Positions 43,177 to 51,368 of a stretch of DNA of 64,000 nt are shown here, piece after piece. The DNA is from Pectinatus haikarae. Its GTDB lineage: Bacteria; Bacillota; Negativicutes; Selenomonadales; Selenomonadaceae. A program made the position numbers and the translations under genes. The first letter of the stretch is position 1, and each line of letters begins with the position of its first letter. The notes beneath the pieces were generated by a model that saw only the letters and a program-made list of their open reading frames with translations, searched no databases and was not told where the DNA came from. The stretch spans positions 310,001-374,000 of the forward strand of contig NZ_WIQM01000004.1 of the NCBI RefSeq assembly GCF_015732185.1. The letters run 5' to 3'.

Positions 43177-43222
43177 AAAAACCGCAGTACCGGCAATTTT
43201 ATTGCTGATACTGCGGTTTTTT
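43177..43222. terminator. Bidirectional terminator between lipoprotein and ygbA-like genes
   Basis: AAAACCGCAGTA pairs with TACTGCGGTTTT, with further inner pairing CAAT/ATTG. T-runs follow in both directions. The convergent gene stop is 20 bases to the right. Confidence 0.85.
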
Positions 43223-43242
43223 CCAGTTGAGAAACAACAATG

Positions 43243-43641
43243 CTATTTCTTTTGACCCTGCTTTTGCTTCATGTAAGCAAAGCCCCATTCTTTAAGCTTC
43301 TGTTTGATAAACATCATGGGATGACGGAAAAACATGCCTTTTCGTGATCCCTTCATGATTTTACGAAACTCGACCGTCTGCTTTTGCCCAAAACATGGGG
43401 TCTCACATATATGACAGAGAGGTTTGGTTATACCGTAAGGACACCGCTGGATTTTCGTCATAGCGGTCATCAGCAGAGCATTGCATTTTGGGCACAGTGC
43501 CTTGCCGCTTGTGCTGTGATGTCCGTGGCAATATACCCCGAAAGCCTTTCTGATAGTCTTTTTTTCTTCCGGCACAGTGTTTTTTATAGGAGCCGGTTGT
43601 TTGGCAGCGCGCTTATTGAAAAAGCGAGAAAAAATTCCCAT
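43243..43641 (-). CDS. YgbA-family Cys-rich protein (nitrous-oxide-stimulated promoter family)
   Basis: A 132-residue protein resembling E. coli YgbA. The conserved series is YCHGHHS, then LCPKCNALLMTAMTKIQRCPYG, KPLCHICETPCF and the tail MFFRHPMMF, with at least seven Cys/His suited to a zinc or iron-sulfur site. YgbA is linked to nitrosative stress and growth recovery after NO; the biochemical role is not settled. The start at 43641 follows AAGGACGGG; an in-frame start 25 codons earlier has no support. It is monocistronic. Confidence 0.8.
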   Translation of the reverse strand: MGIFSRFFNKRAAKQPAPIKNTVPEEKKTIRKAFGVYCHGHHSTSGKALCPKCNALLMTAMTKIQRCPYGITKPLCHICETPCFGQKQTVEFRKIMKGSRKGMFFRHPMMFIKQKLKEWGFAYMKQKQGQKK

Positions 43642-44059
43642 TATATTCCCGTCCTTATTTAAAAAATGATTGCAGTGAACCTTGTTTATTTTACGTTGTA
43701 TTATCTTTAAAGTCAATGCTTCTCAAAATAATACACAGCTATTTTCTTTCTTTAGATAATTTATATTAGGATGTTCTGCTTTTGTATAATATCAGTTTTA
43801 TGTGCGGTGAACTTGATATTCATAAGATCTTTAATGCAATGAAGCGGAAAGAACGTCTTTGTGTAGAAATAATCTGTGTAAAGGATATGAATGTTAATGA
43901 ATTGCAAGTTGCAGATTCAGCCAGCTGCAAAAAATTATAAAGTGCGTTTATATAGCCGATTTCATACAAATTTTAAATAAACTATGATAGGATATAAAAA
44001 CATATATAAGTTTATGTGAAAAGAACAAAAATAAATATTTTTAACGGAAAAATGTATAG

Positions 44060-44088
44060 TTGACAGTTTGGGACAGAGGCATTATAAT
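44060..44088 (+). promoter_or_regulatory. Perfect-consensus sigma-70 promoter
   Basis: TTGACA (44060-44065), 17 bases, TATAAT (44083-44088). Both boxes match consensus exactly, the only such case noticed in the window. No gene starts within 250 bases downstream. Confidence 0.85.
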
Positions 44089-44094
44089 AAGCAC

Positions 44095-44153
44095 ATAAAC
44101 AGCAACGGCGCCTATCCTTTTATCAACATAAGGATATGCGCTGTTTTTTATTT
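44095..44153 (+). ncRNA. Candidate small RNA or attenuated leader of about 60 nucleotides
   Basis: Transcription from the consensus promoter should begin near 44095. The transcript would fold into AACAGC/GCTGTT, then GC/GC and TATCCTT/AAGGATA around a loop, with the AACGGC side as an asymmetric bulge, and end in TTTTTTATTTTTT. This is a compact promoter-hairpin-terminator unit. It may be a stand-alone small RNA or a riboswitch/attenuator for the SDR-HisD operon 250 bases on. It matches no RNA family I recognise. Confidence 0.55.
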
Positions 44154-44398
44154 TTTGATAAATGAAATTATCATTAAACAGTAGAAATTATTTATTTAAA
44201 TTATAAAATGCATTGCCTTAATTAAAGTAAATGAACTGCTGGGAGTGAGTCAAAACATTTATTTTCCAAGACAAGAAAGTTTGATCTGACCACATAGATT
44301 TGACTACTGCCGCATGGTCGGCATGGGCTTAAGGCTCCTGATACGAACAGTTTTATATCGGCGGATTTTTATAAAGGAAAATAACGGAGGTATACATA

Positions 44399-45163
44399 AT
44401 GGCGGCAGCTTTATTCGATATCTCCGGCAAAATAGCTGTTGTTACAGGTGCAGGCAGAGGTCTGGGAAGGGGTTATGTCAAAGAACTGGCTCAGGCCGGA
44501 GCTGTTGTTATCTGCATAGGACGACATGAGGAAAGTCTCAGGACCGCAGTTCAGGAGATGACGGCTGAGGGAAATACGGCAGCATATTTTGCGGGTGATG
44601 TTACGGATGTTAATTTTATTGAAGAAGTCATGTCAAAAATATATTCGGTATATGGTGCGATCGATATCCTGGTGAATAATGCAGGAACGGAGATAGCAAA
44701 GCCGATCGAAATGGTTGCAGAAAGTGATTTTGACAAGATCGTTTCGGTAAATATCAAGGGTACATATATGATGGCTAAAGAAGCTGTAAAATATATGCGC
44801 CGCAGCAAATCAGGAAAAATAATAAATATCGCGTCACTGGGCAGCTTTATCGGACTTGCCGAGTCAACGGTCTACTGTGCTTCCAAAGGAGCCGTCGTAC
44901 AGTTTACAAAGGCATTGGCGCTGGAAACAGCAAAAGACGGGATCAGCGTAAATGCAATAGCACCTGGATATTTTTTGACGGAAATGACAGAAGAATTTTT
45001 TAAGGACAGGGAACACAGTGCATGGATATGCGAACGTATTCCTATGGGGCGCATAGGTACTTATAAAGATATTGCGGGTACATTGATATTTTTGGCGAGT
45101 AAGGCCAGTGATTATATAACAGGGCAGACCGTAGTCGTTGACGGCGGCTGGCTGGCAGGGTAA
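44399..45163 (+). CDS. Short-chain dehydrogenase, possible HpsO-like sulfopropanediol dehydrogenase
   Basis: A 254-residue classical SDR. It has TGAGRGLGRG (16-25), NNAG, catalytic Ser in NIASLGS and YCASKG (Tyr-Lys). The carboxy end DYITGQTVVVDGGW is typical of gluconate-5-dehydrogenase/oxidoreductase relatives. It is followed 11 bases later by a broken zinc alcohol dehydrogenase and then a HisD-like dehydrogenase. That trio matches the types of HpsO, HpsP and HpsN in 2,3-dihydroxypropane-1-sulfonate breakdown. A different polyol substrate is possible. CGGAGG precedes the ATG. Confidence 0.8.
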   Translation: MAAALFDISGKIAVVTGAGRGLGRGYVKELAQAGAVVICIGRHEESLRTAVQEMTAEGNTAAYFAGDVTDVNFIEEVMSKIYSVYGAIDILVNNAGTEIAKPIEMVAESDFDKIVSVNIKGTYMMAKEAVKYMRRSKSGKIINIASLGSFIGLAESTVYCASKGAVVQFTKALALETAKDGISVNAIAPGYFLTEMTEEFFKDREHSAWICERIPMGRIGTYKDIAGTLIFLASKASDYITGQTVVVDGGWLAG

Positions 45164-45174
45164 GGAGGCAGCGG

Positions 45175-45332
45175 ATGAAGGCAGTACGATTTTACGGTAT
45201 AGGTGATGTGCGATGCGATGACGTCCGGTTGCAGGTGTTACGCATGAATTTCCCATGGATAAATGTAAAGCAGCTTTTGCGCTTTTGATACAGCATGAAG
45301 AACTGGCGGCAAAGATAATTTTAAAACCATAG
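45175..45332 (+). pseudogene. Internally deleted zinc-dependent alcohol dehydrogenase
   Basis: After AGGAGG, an ATG opens MKAVRFYGIGDVRCDDV, the usual start of medium-chain zinc dehydrogenases (sorbitol/threonine type). The similarity breaks after about 22 residues. In another frame from about 45240 the sequence reads HEFPMDKCKAAFALLIQHEE and ends KIILKP with a stop, the usual end of the same family. About 290 residues between are gone. It is a decayed middle gene of the SDR/HisD operon. Confidence 0.8.
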
Positions 45333-45347
45333 AAAAGAGATTGGAAA

Positions 45348-46619
45348 ATGGAAATATTAAAACAGGCAGAACAAAAGACTTATGAACGCACTGCAGAACT
45401 TATAGAAAGTGTGGGAGCCATAATAAAAAATGTCCGGCAGAACGGTGATGAAGCTTTAAAAGAGCTCAGCCGCAAATTTGATGGGATAGAGCTTGATGCT
45501 ATACGCATAGAGCCGCAGCAGATAAAAGCAGCATATGATATGGTAAGCCCCGAAACAGTGGAATATCTCAAGTTTGCCGCAAAGCAGATCAAATTTTATG
45601 CTGAAAAACAAATGGACTGCTTAAGGGAACTGGAAATATCCAGCAAGGTCGAAGGTGTGACATTAGGACACAGGCTGGTACCGGTAAAAGCCTGCGGAGC
45701 TTATGTGCCGGGGGGACGTTATCCGCTGCCCAGTACAGCGCTGATGTTATCGATACCGGCAAAAATAGCCGGAGTTGAAAGGATCGCTGCTGCAAGTCCG
45801 GCATCAAAAAAATATGGGACTATTCATCCGGCTGTGCTCGTAGCTATGGACATAGGCGGTGTCGATGAAATTTACTGTGTCGGTGGAGCTCAGGCGGTAG
45901 CGGCACTGACCTACGGCACTCAGACAATACCGCCGGTGGATATGATTGTCGGGCCGGGCAATCGTTTTGTTACCGAGGCAAAACGGCAGGTGCTCGGGGA
46001 AGTGGGAATCGATAGTCTGGCCGGGCCCAGTGAGGTGCTGGTGATAGCCGATGGTTCCACCAATCCTGACTATACGGCCATAGATCTTTTGGCACAAAGC
46101 GAGCATGATCCCAATGCCAAGGCAATTTTAATAACTACGGACAGAGGCTATGCCAAAAGGGTGGAAGAAAAAATAGCCGGATTTGTGGAAGAGCTGCCTA
46201 CAGGGCAGACTGCTTATAAATCATGGCAGGATAACGGAACTGTTATTCTGGCTGAAGACGAAACAGAAATGATCGCTCTGGCTGATGAAATGGCACCGGA
46301 ACATCTTGAGATTCATACGAAGGACAGCGTTAAACTCAGCAAAAAGCTTAGAAATTATGGTTCGCTGTTTATCGGGGAATATACTCCTGTAGCCTTTGGC
46401 GATTACTGTTCGGGAACAAATCATACTTTGCCGACAATGCGTACTGCCCGATATTCCAACGGCGTTTATGTCGGAACTTTTATAAAAACTTCATTTTATC
46501 AGCATATAACAAAAGAAGGCTGTAAAAATCTGTCGGCTGCCTGTATGCATCTGGCTGAAACGGAAGGCCTTATGGCTCACCGGAAGTCTGTCGGCATACG
46601 AGTAAAGCAGGAGGACTGA
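45348..46619 (+). CDS. Histidinol-dehydrogenase-family protein, probable sulfopropanediol 3-dehydrogenase type
   Basis: A 423-residue HisD-family enzyme. It has GAYVPGGRYPLPSTALM, VGGAQAVAALTYGT, VGPGNRFVTEAKRQV, the catalytic EHLEIHTKD segment and zinc ligands in QSEHDPNA. No other histidine gene is near. The partner dehydrogenases point instead to an alcohol-to-acid oxidation like HpsN, which oxidises dihydroxypropanesulfonate to sulfolactate with NAD. The carboxy end (SFYQHITKEGCKNLSAACMH) differs from biosynthetic HisD. The exact substrate is open. Confidence 0.75.
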   Translation: MEILKQAEQKTYERTAELIESVGAIIKNVRQNGDEALKELSRKFDGIELDAIRIEPQQIKAAYDMVSPETVEYLKFAAKQIKFYAEKQMDCLRELEISSKVEGVTLGHRLVPVKACGAYVPGGRYPLPSTALMLSIPAKIAGVERIAAASPASKKYGTIHPAVLVAMDIGGVDEIYCVGGAQAVAALTYGTQTIPPVDMIVGPGNRFVTEAKRQVLGEVGIDSLAGPSEVLVIADGSTNPDYTAIDLLAQSEHDPNAKAILITTDRGYAKRVEEKIAGFVEELPTGQTAYKSWQDNGTVILAEDETEMIALADEMAPEHLEIHTKDSVKLSKKLRNYGSLFIGEYTPVAFGDYCSGTNHTLPTMRTARYSNGVYVGTFIKTSFYQHITKEGCKNLSAACMHLAETEGLMAHRKSVGIRVKQED

Positions 46620-46622
46620 ATA

Positions 46623-46733
46623 ATGGGAAAGCTTTTTACAATTCATAAAGAAACTGAATTCGCATCATACATGGGAATAAATAATAAGTTTCGGAACGAA
46701 CGATTAAATCATAAGCCAGTCACAACCGTCTAG
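46623..46733 (+). CDS. Short 36-codon frame after the HisD-like gene
   Basis: An ATG with a perfect AGGAGG 8 bases upstream follows the HisD-like stop by 3 bases. The product MGKLFTIHKETEFASYMGIN... ends at a stop inside the terminator stem. It could be a truncated remnant of a longer gene, consistent with the deletion in the same operon, or a small coupled peptide. I recognise no domain. Confidence 0.35.
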   Translation: MGKLFTIHKETEFASYMGINNKFRNERLNHKPVTTV

Positions 46734-46753
46734 CATTCGATAGGCGGTTTTTT
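46724..46753 (+). terminator. Intrinsic terminator of the SDR/HisD-like operon
   Basis: AACCGTCTA pairs with TAGGCGGTT (9 pairs, one G-U) around an 8-base loop, followed by T6. Confidence 0.8.
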
Positions 46754-46897
46754 GCTGTCGTCAAATGAAAATTTTAAGCAGCCGTGATATCCCTGAATGG
46801 TGATAGAACATACGTCCTGCATTGACAGAGAGACTTTTTTATGATAAACAATGTATATTATAAGAATATTTATTTTGAGAAAGGAAAGTGTAAACAA

Positions 46898-47959
46898 ATG
46901 ATAAAGCTTTCCCATATAAAGAAAGTGTATGATACACCGTCAGGATCACTGCAGGCATTGAAAGATATCAGTCTTACTGTAGAGGATGGTGACATTTATG
47001 GTATTATTGGGCTTTCGGGAGCGGGAAAATCAACTCTGGTTCGCTGTATCAATATGCTGGAGAGACCGACAGAGGGAACTGTGGAGATAGACGGGCAGGA
47101 TCTGACCAAAATGAATGAGGCACAGCTTCGCTCAGTGCGTAAGAATATCGGTATGATATTCCAGCAGTTCAATCTGCTTTCCTCAGCCACAGTATATGAA
47201 AATGTTGCTTTTCCTCTGAAACTTTCGGGTATGGCAAAAAAAGATATTGAAAAAAAAGTAATGCCTTTGCTGAAATTGGTAGGATTGGAGCAAAAAGCCA
47301 GACAGTATCCTTCGCAGCTTTCCGGAGGGCAGAAGCAGCGCGTAGGAATAGCCCGGGCACTGGCAAGCGATCCGTCTATCCTTTTGTGCGATGAGGCAAC
47401 ATCGGCGCTTGACCCTCAGACCACGCAGTCTATACTCAGACTGATCAAAAAGATAAATGAAGAGCTGGGAATAACCGTTGTGATAATTACTCATGAAATG
47501 CAGGTCATAAAAGATATCTGTACTAAAGTGGCAGTGATCGATCATGGCGTGATAGCTGAAAAGGGTTCTGTAATAGAAGTATTTATGAATCCTCAGCAGG
47601 CAATAACTCATGAATTCATAAGCGTTCTGCTCAGTGATGAATTACCGAGTGCCTTCAGACAGCAGCCTGTTTCAGCCGAACCCGTTGAGGACGGATATCT
47701 TCTGCTGCGTCTGACTTTTCTTGGTGAGTCGGCGGATGAGCCCGTGATCATGCAGCTTATAAAAAATGCGCCAAATGTGGATGTGAGCATACTGTTCGGC
47801 GATTTGGACCAAATACAAACGGTACCTTACGGACGTATGATAATAGGTCTGAAGGGAGATGCGCAGAAAGTGAAGGAAGCAGAGAAATGGCTGGGAGAAC
47901 AAGACGTAAAAGTAGGGGTGATAGGCTATGTCAAGCGACATGACGCTGCTGTTGATTAA
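46898..47959 (+). CDS. metN: Methionine ABC transporter, ATP-binding protein
   Basis: A 353-residue MetN. Residues 1-245 are the ATPase: Walker A GLSGAGKST, signature LSGGQKQR, Walker B ILLCDEATSALD, switch His IITHEM. The carboxy end is an NIL regulatory domain (RLTFLGESADEPVIMQL..., YGRMIIGLKGD) that senses internal methionine. ATG 46898 follows AAAGGAAAG; an upstream in-frame ATG at 46841 lacks one. It overlaps metI by 32 bases. I found no S-box upstream. Confidence 0.93.
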   Translation: MIKLSHIKKVYDTPSGSLQALKDISLTVEDGDIYGIIGLSGAGKSTLVRCINMLERPTEGTVEIDGQDLTKMNEAQLRSVRKNIGMIFQQFNLLSSATVYENVAFPLKLSGMAKKDIEKKVMPLLKLVGLEQKARQYPSQLSGGQKQRVGIARALASDPSILLCDEATSALDPQTTQSILRLIKKINEELGITVVIITHEMQVIKDICTKVAVIDHGVIAEKGSVIEVFMNPQQAITHEFISVLLSDELPSAFRQQPVSAEPVEDGYLLLRLTFLGESADEPVIMQLIKNAPNVDVSILFGDLDQIQTVPYGRMIIGLKGDAQKVKEAEKWLGEQDVKVGVIGYVKRHDAAVD

Positions 47960-48581
47960 GTCATTGGGACAAACATTGTATATGGTATCTATATCAATGA
48001 TTATCGCGGCTGTTATCGGCATACCTCTGGGGATTTTGCTGGTTACTACGGCGAAGGGACAGATTTTGGAGTGTGTTGCCTTTAACCGTATCATAGCGGG
48101 GCTTGTCAATGCTGTACGCTCCATACCGTTTATAATTCTGATGGTGGCCATCATACCTTTCACCCGCAGTATAGTGGGCACTTCAATAGGTACGACGGCG
48201 GCTATGGTCCCGCTTACACTGGCAGCTATTCCGTTTATCGGCAGACAGGTGGAAAACTCTATAAAGGAAGTTCCGTACGGGCTGATAGAAGCGGCGCTGT
48301 CTCTCGGAGCGACACCTTTGCAGATAATAAAGCATGTTCTTTTGCCGGAGGCCTTGTCCAGCATCATTTCACAGCTGACAACAGTTGTCATCGGGCTTAT
48401 CGGTGCTTCTGCCATGGCGGGGACCATCGGCGGCGGCGGTGTGGGAGATCTGGCCATACGCTACGGATATCAGCGCTTTCGTCCTGACATCATGCTTATT
48501 ACTGTTATAATACTGGTTGTCGTGGTGCAGCTCGTGCAATTCATCGGCAACTATATAGCGGCAAGATTAAATAAAAAATAA
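47928..48581 (+). CDS. metI: Methionine ABC transporter, permease
   Basis: A 217-residue MetI inner-membrane permease with five hydrophobic segments. Family motifs include VNAVRSIPFIILMVAIIPFTR, GTTAAMVPLTLAAIPF and the ATPase-contact loop EAALSLGATPLQIIKHVLLPEA. It forms the importer with MetN and MetQ. Confidence 0.93.
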   Translation: MSSDMTLLLIKSLGQTLYMVSISMIIAAVIGIPLGILLVTTAKGQILECVAFNRIIAGLVNAVRSIPFIILMVAIIPFTRSIVGTSIGTTAAMVPLTLAAIPFIGRQVENSIKEVPYGLIEAALSLGATPLQIIKHVLLPEALSSIISQLTTVVIGLIGASAMAGTIGGGGVGDLAIRYGYQRFRPDIMLITVIILVVVVQLVQFIGNYIAARLNKK

Positions 48582-48652
48582 CATTGCAGATCAATGTATA
48601 ATGAAGTACAATAAATATCAAAATACTTATGATTAGCAGGGGGAGGACTTTT

Positions 48653-49486
48653 ATGAAAAAGTTATTGTTTATTATATCAGCTCTTGTAATGATGCTGTTT
48701 GCTTTTACGGGCTGCGGAGCAAATAAAGATCAGGCAGCAGACAATTCATCATCGGGCAGTACTGAAAAGACAGTATTAAAGATAGGGGCCACGCCGGTAC
48801 CGCATGCGGAAATACTTGAACAGGTCAAAGATGATCTGGCAAAAGAGGGAATCGATCTGCAGATTCAGGAGTTCAACGATTACGTGCAGCCCAATATGGC
48901 ACTTAATGACAAAGAACTGGACGCAAATTTTTTCCAGCATACACCGTATCTGGAAAACTTCGATGCCGAACATAATATGACTCTTGTAAGTGCGGCTGGA
49001 ATCCATATTGAACCAATGGGTCTTTATTCTCATAAAATAAAGAAACTGGATGAACTTAAAAATGACGCGCAGATAGCTATTCCCAACGACCCCACAAACG
49101 GCGGACGTGCTCTGCTCCTGCTGCAGCAGGCAAACCTGATCAAGCTGAAGGACGGTGTGGGTGTAAAAGCTACAGTGCAGGATATTGTCGATAATCCGAA
49201 AAATATTAAAATCCAGGAAATCGAAGCCGCACAATTGCCCCGTTCTCTCGACGACGTAGACGCGGCCGTGATCAATACGAATTTTGCTGTGCAGGCCAGT
49301 CTGACACCGACTAAGGATGCTTTAGTGATCGAAGATGTTTCATCTCCGTATGCGAATATAATTGCTGTAAGAAAGGGCGATGAAAACCGTCCGGAAATAA
49401 AAAAACTTATTACAGCACTCCAATCTGAAAAAATTAAAAAATTCATTGAAGATAAATATAAGGGTGCTATAATCCCTGCATTTTGA
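48653..49486 (+). CDS. metQ: Methionine-binding lipoprotein
   Basis: A 277-residue NlpA/MetQ protein. A lipoprotein signal (FTGC, Cys about residue 20) and a Ser/Gly linker precede the binding domain: VLKIGATPVPHAEILEQVK, DYVQPNMALNDKELDANFFQH, IPNDPTNGGRALLLLQ and INTNFAVQASL. It delivers methionine to MetNI. ATG 48653 has GGGGGAGG 7 bases upstream; an earlier in-frame start overlaps that site. Confidence 0.93.
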   Translation: MKKLLFIISALVMMLFAFTGCGANKDQAADNSSSGSTEKTVLKIGATPVPHAEILEQVKDDLAKEGIDLQIQEFNDYVQPNMALNDKELDANFFQHTPYLENFDAEHNMTLVSAAGIHIEPMGLYSHKIKKLDELKNDAQIAIPNDPTNGGRALLLLQQANLIKLKDGVGVKATVQDIVDNPKNIKIQEIEAAQLPRSLDDVDAAVINTNFAVQASLTPTKDALVIEDVSSPYANIIAVRKGDENRPEIKKLITALQSEKIKKFIEDKYKGAIIPAF

Positions 49487-49523
49487 AAGCAGTGACCGTT
49501 TTTATGATCATGCATGCTTTTTG

Positions 49524-49549
49524 AAAACCTCCCTCAGGGGAGGTTTTTT
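49524..49549 (+). terminator. Intrinsic terminator after metQ
   Basis: AAAACCTCCC pairs with GGGAGGTTTT around a 4-base loop and continues into T. It ends the metNIQ operon. Confidence 0.88.
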
Positions 49550-49657
49550 ATTGGCAAAGTAGAAATATAATATAATCTAAATATATAGATCAGGCCATAG
49601 AATATATTTGTTAAGAATTTTCAGCTGGTTTATATAATATTCGGGGGAGTGTGAACA

Positions 49658-51256
49658 TTGAATTATATAAGAATCCTTATTACATTATTTGCAGTGCTTT
49701 GCGGAGGAATATTCAACGGAACAGCTTTGGCACAGTTTAATCAGACCATATTGTTTGTGCCGCATGACAATCGGCCGATTTCTTTTATGCAGACAGTCAG
49801 CAACATCCGGGCGTTGGGGTATAATGTCATAACTCCGCCGGAAAACTTGCTCGGCAATCGCGATGATCTTGGACATCCGGACGCTTTGACAAAATGGGTC
49901 AGTGAAAATGCAGGGAAAGCAGATTTTGCTGTTCTGTCTGCTGATTCTCTTGTTTATGGCAGTCTTGTGGCTTCACGCAAGCATGATATACCTGCGGATG
50001 TGCTGCAGCAAAGAGCTGCTGCGGCTTTTGGCGAGCTGCACCAAAAATATCCATATCTGCCAATTTATGTTTTCGGTTCGATCATGCGCACACCGCAGAC
50101 GAGTGCCGCATCCTCCGAAGAACCGGAGTATTATAGGCTTTATGGTACTATGATCGCCAGATATACGGCACTCCTTGACAAACGGGAAAAAGACGGACTT
50201 AAAGGCGGAGAACGACAGGAACTGGCAAATCTGGAAAAATCAATACCGCAGACTGCGATAAATGACTGGATGGCGCGCCGTGCGGGTAACTTTGAAGTGA
50301 ATAAATATCTGATCACATTGACCCAGAACAAGGATATATCATATCTTGTTCTGGGCTGCGATGACAATGCACCATATTCACAAACAGATAAGGAACGCCG
50401 TGAACTCGACAAATATGCCGGCCAGCTGGAGGCAGATAAATATCAATCCGTCGCAGGACTGGATGAACTGGGAATGATTCTTCTGACCCGTGCGGTCAAT
50501 GAACTTGAAGGAGATATCCCCTTTGTAAATGTACATTATGCGGAAGGCAGGGGGGCGGATACTATCCCTGCGTACTCCAATGAGCCGATAAAAGATTCTG
50601 TCAGAACACATATAAGACTGGCAGGCGGGCTGCAGGTGAATACCGCTAAAAGAGCAGATCTTGTGCTTTTACTGAATACTGATCAAAATGGCATCACCTA
50701 CGCAGCAAACGATCCCGGCAACACGACCGAGCTGAGAGCAAATACAGCATCCTTTGCGGATATGGCAGGAAAATATCTGAAAGAAGGAAAAAATGTGGGA
50801 ATCGCCGATATTGATTTTGGCAACGGGTCGGATAATGCTCTCATGAACCTTCTCTGGCAGAGAGGTTATCTGCCGAAACTTAAAGCTTACGCAGGCTGGA
50901 ATACGCCGACCAACAGCAGCGGCTATGCTATCGGACTGGGGATGCTTTCTTCCTATACGAACCAGCAGAATACAATAAAGATGCTGATACCGCGCTATCT
51001 GGACGAATGGCTTTATCAGGCAAATATCCGCCAGCAGGTTGCCAATAAGCTGGGCAGCTTTAAAGGCGAGGGAGATTATGGTGATACGAAAACACGCAAT
51101 GCACAGGCGCAGGAATATGCTACCGAATTGATGCGTCAGGATATCATAAAGTACGGGTTGGATAAACTTCCCGGTGAGGCAGCGCTGGACAGAGTTGAAG
51201 TGCGATTTCCATGGCATCGCTTATTTGAAGCCGAGGTAATAATACCGGAAAAGTAA
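49658..51256 (+). CDS. DUF4127-family secreted protein
   Basis: A 532-residue exported protein with a signal peptide (cleavage probably near ALAQF, residue 25). The family pattern is visible: ILFVPHDNRPISFMQTVSNIRALGYNVITPPE, ADFAVLSADSLVYGSLVASRKH, YLVLGCDDNAPYS and IADIDFGNGSDNALM. DUF4127 proteins occur in Firmicutes and have no assigned activity; the repeated Asp-rich loops suggest metal or sugar binding. It starts with TTG (GGGGGAG upstream). It lies at the left border of the glycan locus but has no shared promoter with it. Confidence 0.8.
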   Translation: MNYIRILITLFAVLCGGIFNGTALAQFNQTILFVPHDNRPISFMQTVSNIRALGYNVITPPENLLGNRDDLGHPDALTKWVSENAGKADFAVLSADSLVYGSLVASRKHDIPADVLQQRAAAAFGELHQKYPYLPIYVFGSIMRTPQTSAASSEEPEYYRLYGTMIARYTALLDKREKDGLKGGERQELANLEKSIPQTAINDWMARRAGNFEVNKYLITLTQNKDISYLVLGCDDNAPYSQTDKERRELDKYAGQLEADKYQSVAGLDELGMILLTRAVNELEGDIPFVNVHYAEGRGADTIPAYSNEPIKDSVRTHIRLAGGLQVNTAKRADLVLLLNTDQNGITYAANDPGNTTELRANTASFADMAGKYLKEGKNVGIADIDFGNGSDNALMNLLWQRGYLPKLKAYAGWNTPTNSSGYAIGLGMLSSYTNQQNTIKMLIPRYLDEWLYQANIRQQVANKLGSFKGEGDYGDTKTRNAQAQEYATELMRQDIIKYGLDKLPGEAALDRVEVRFPWHRLFEAEVIIPEK

Positions 51257-51274
51257 AATCTCTGAGAAAATAGG

Positions 51275-51303
51275 TTGTTGTAGATTACAAAGTATAGTAC
51301 AAT
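51275..51303 (+). promoter_or_regulatory. Probable promoter of the surface-glycan locus
   Basis: TTGTTG and TACAAT are separated by 17 bases, about 65 bases before the GT9 start. The following genes run in one direction with short gaps or overlaps up to 58042. Confidence 0.5.
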
Positions 51304-51368
51304 TTTTAAAGTATCTTGTAAAAATTAGAAAAGTATATAATCTGATAAAGAGAGAAATTAATATCACG

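Larger units (their letters stand above)
43642..44398. other. 757-base gap with a candidate small RNA and no convincing gene
   Basis: The stretch is AT-rich. A 46-codon frame at 43800-43940 has a TATAAT a few bases upstream but no ribosome site and no familiar product. The only strong signals are the promoter and terminator pair at 44060-44157. From 44160 to 44398 I see only the GGAGG ribosome site of the SDR gene and no clear promoter for it, so the SDR gene may depend on read-through from the small-RNA promoter. Confidence 0.6.

Noticed and set aside
43800-43940. A 46-codon frame (MCGELDIHKIFNAMKRKE...) in the large gap.
   Set aside because: There is no ribosome site, no recognisable domain and no operon context, so it was not called as a gene.
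44311-44345. GGTCGGCATGG followed by CTCCTGATACG, resembling the core of a delta-type self-cleaving ribozyme.
   Set aside because: The second strand of the first stem and the nested pairing needed for that fold are not found downstream. The likeness is limited to two short blocks.
45348-46619. Annotation as biosynthetic histidinol dehydrogenase.
   Set aside because: No other his genes are nearby. The neighbours are two other alcohol dehydrogenase types, so a catabolic paralogue is more likely.
46734-46897. Possible S-box (SAM riboswitch) or T-box before metN.
   Set aside because: No S-box or T-box core sequences were found in the leader, and the preceding hairpin is a plain terminator.
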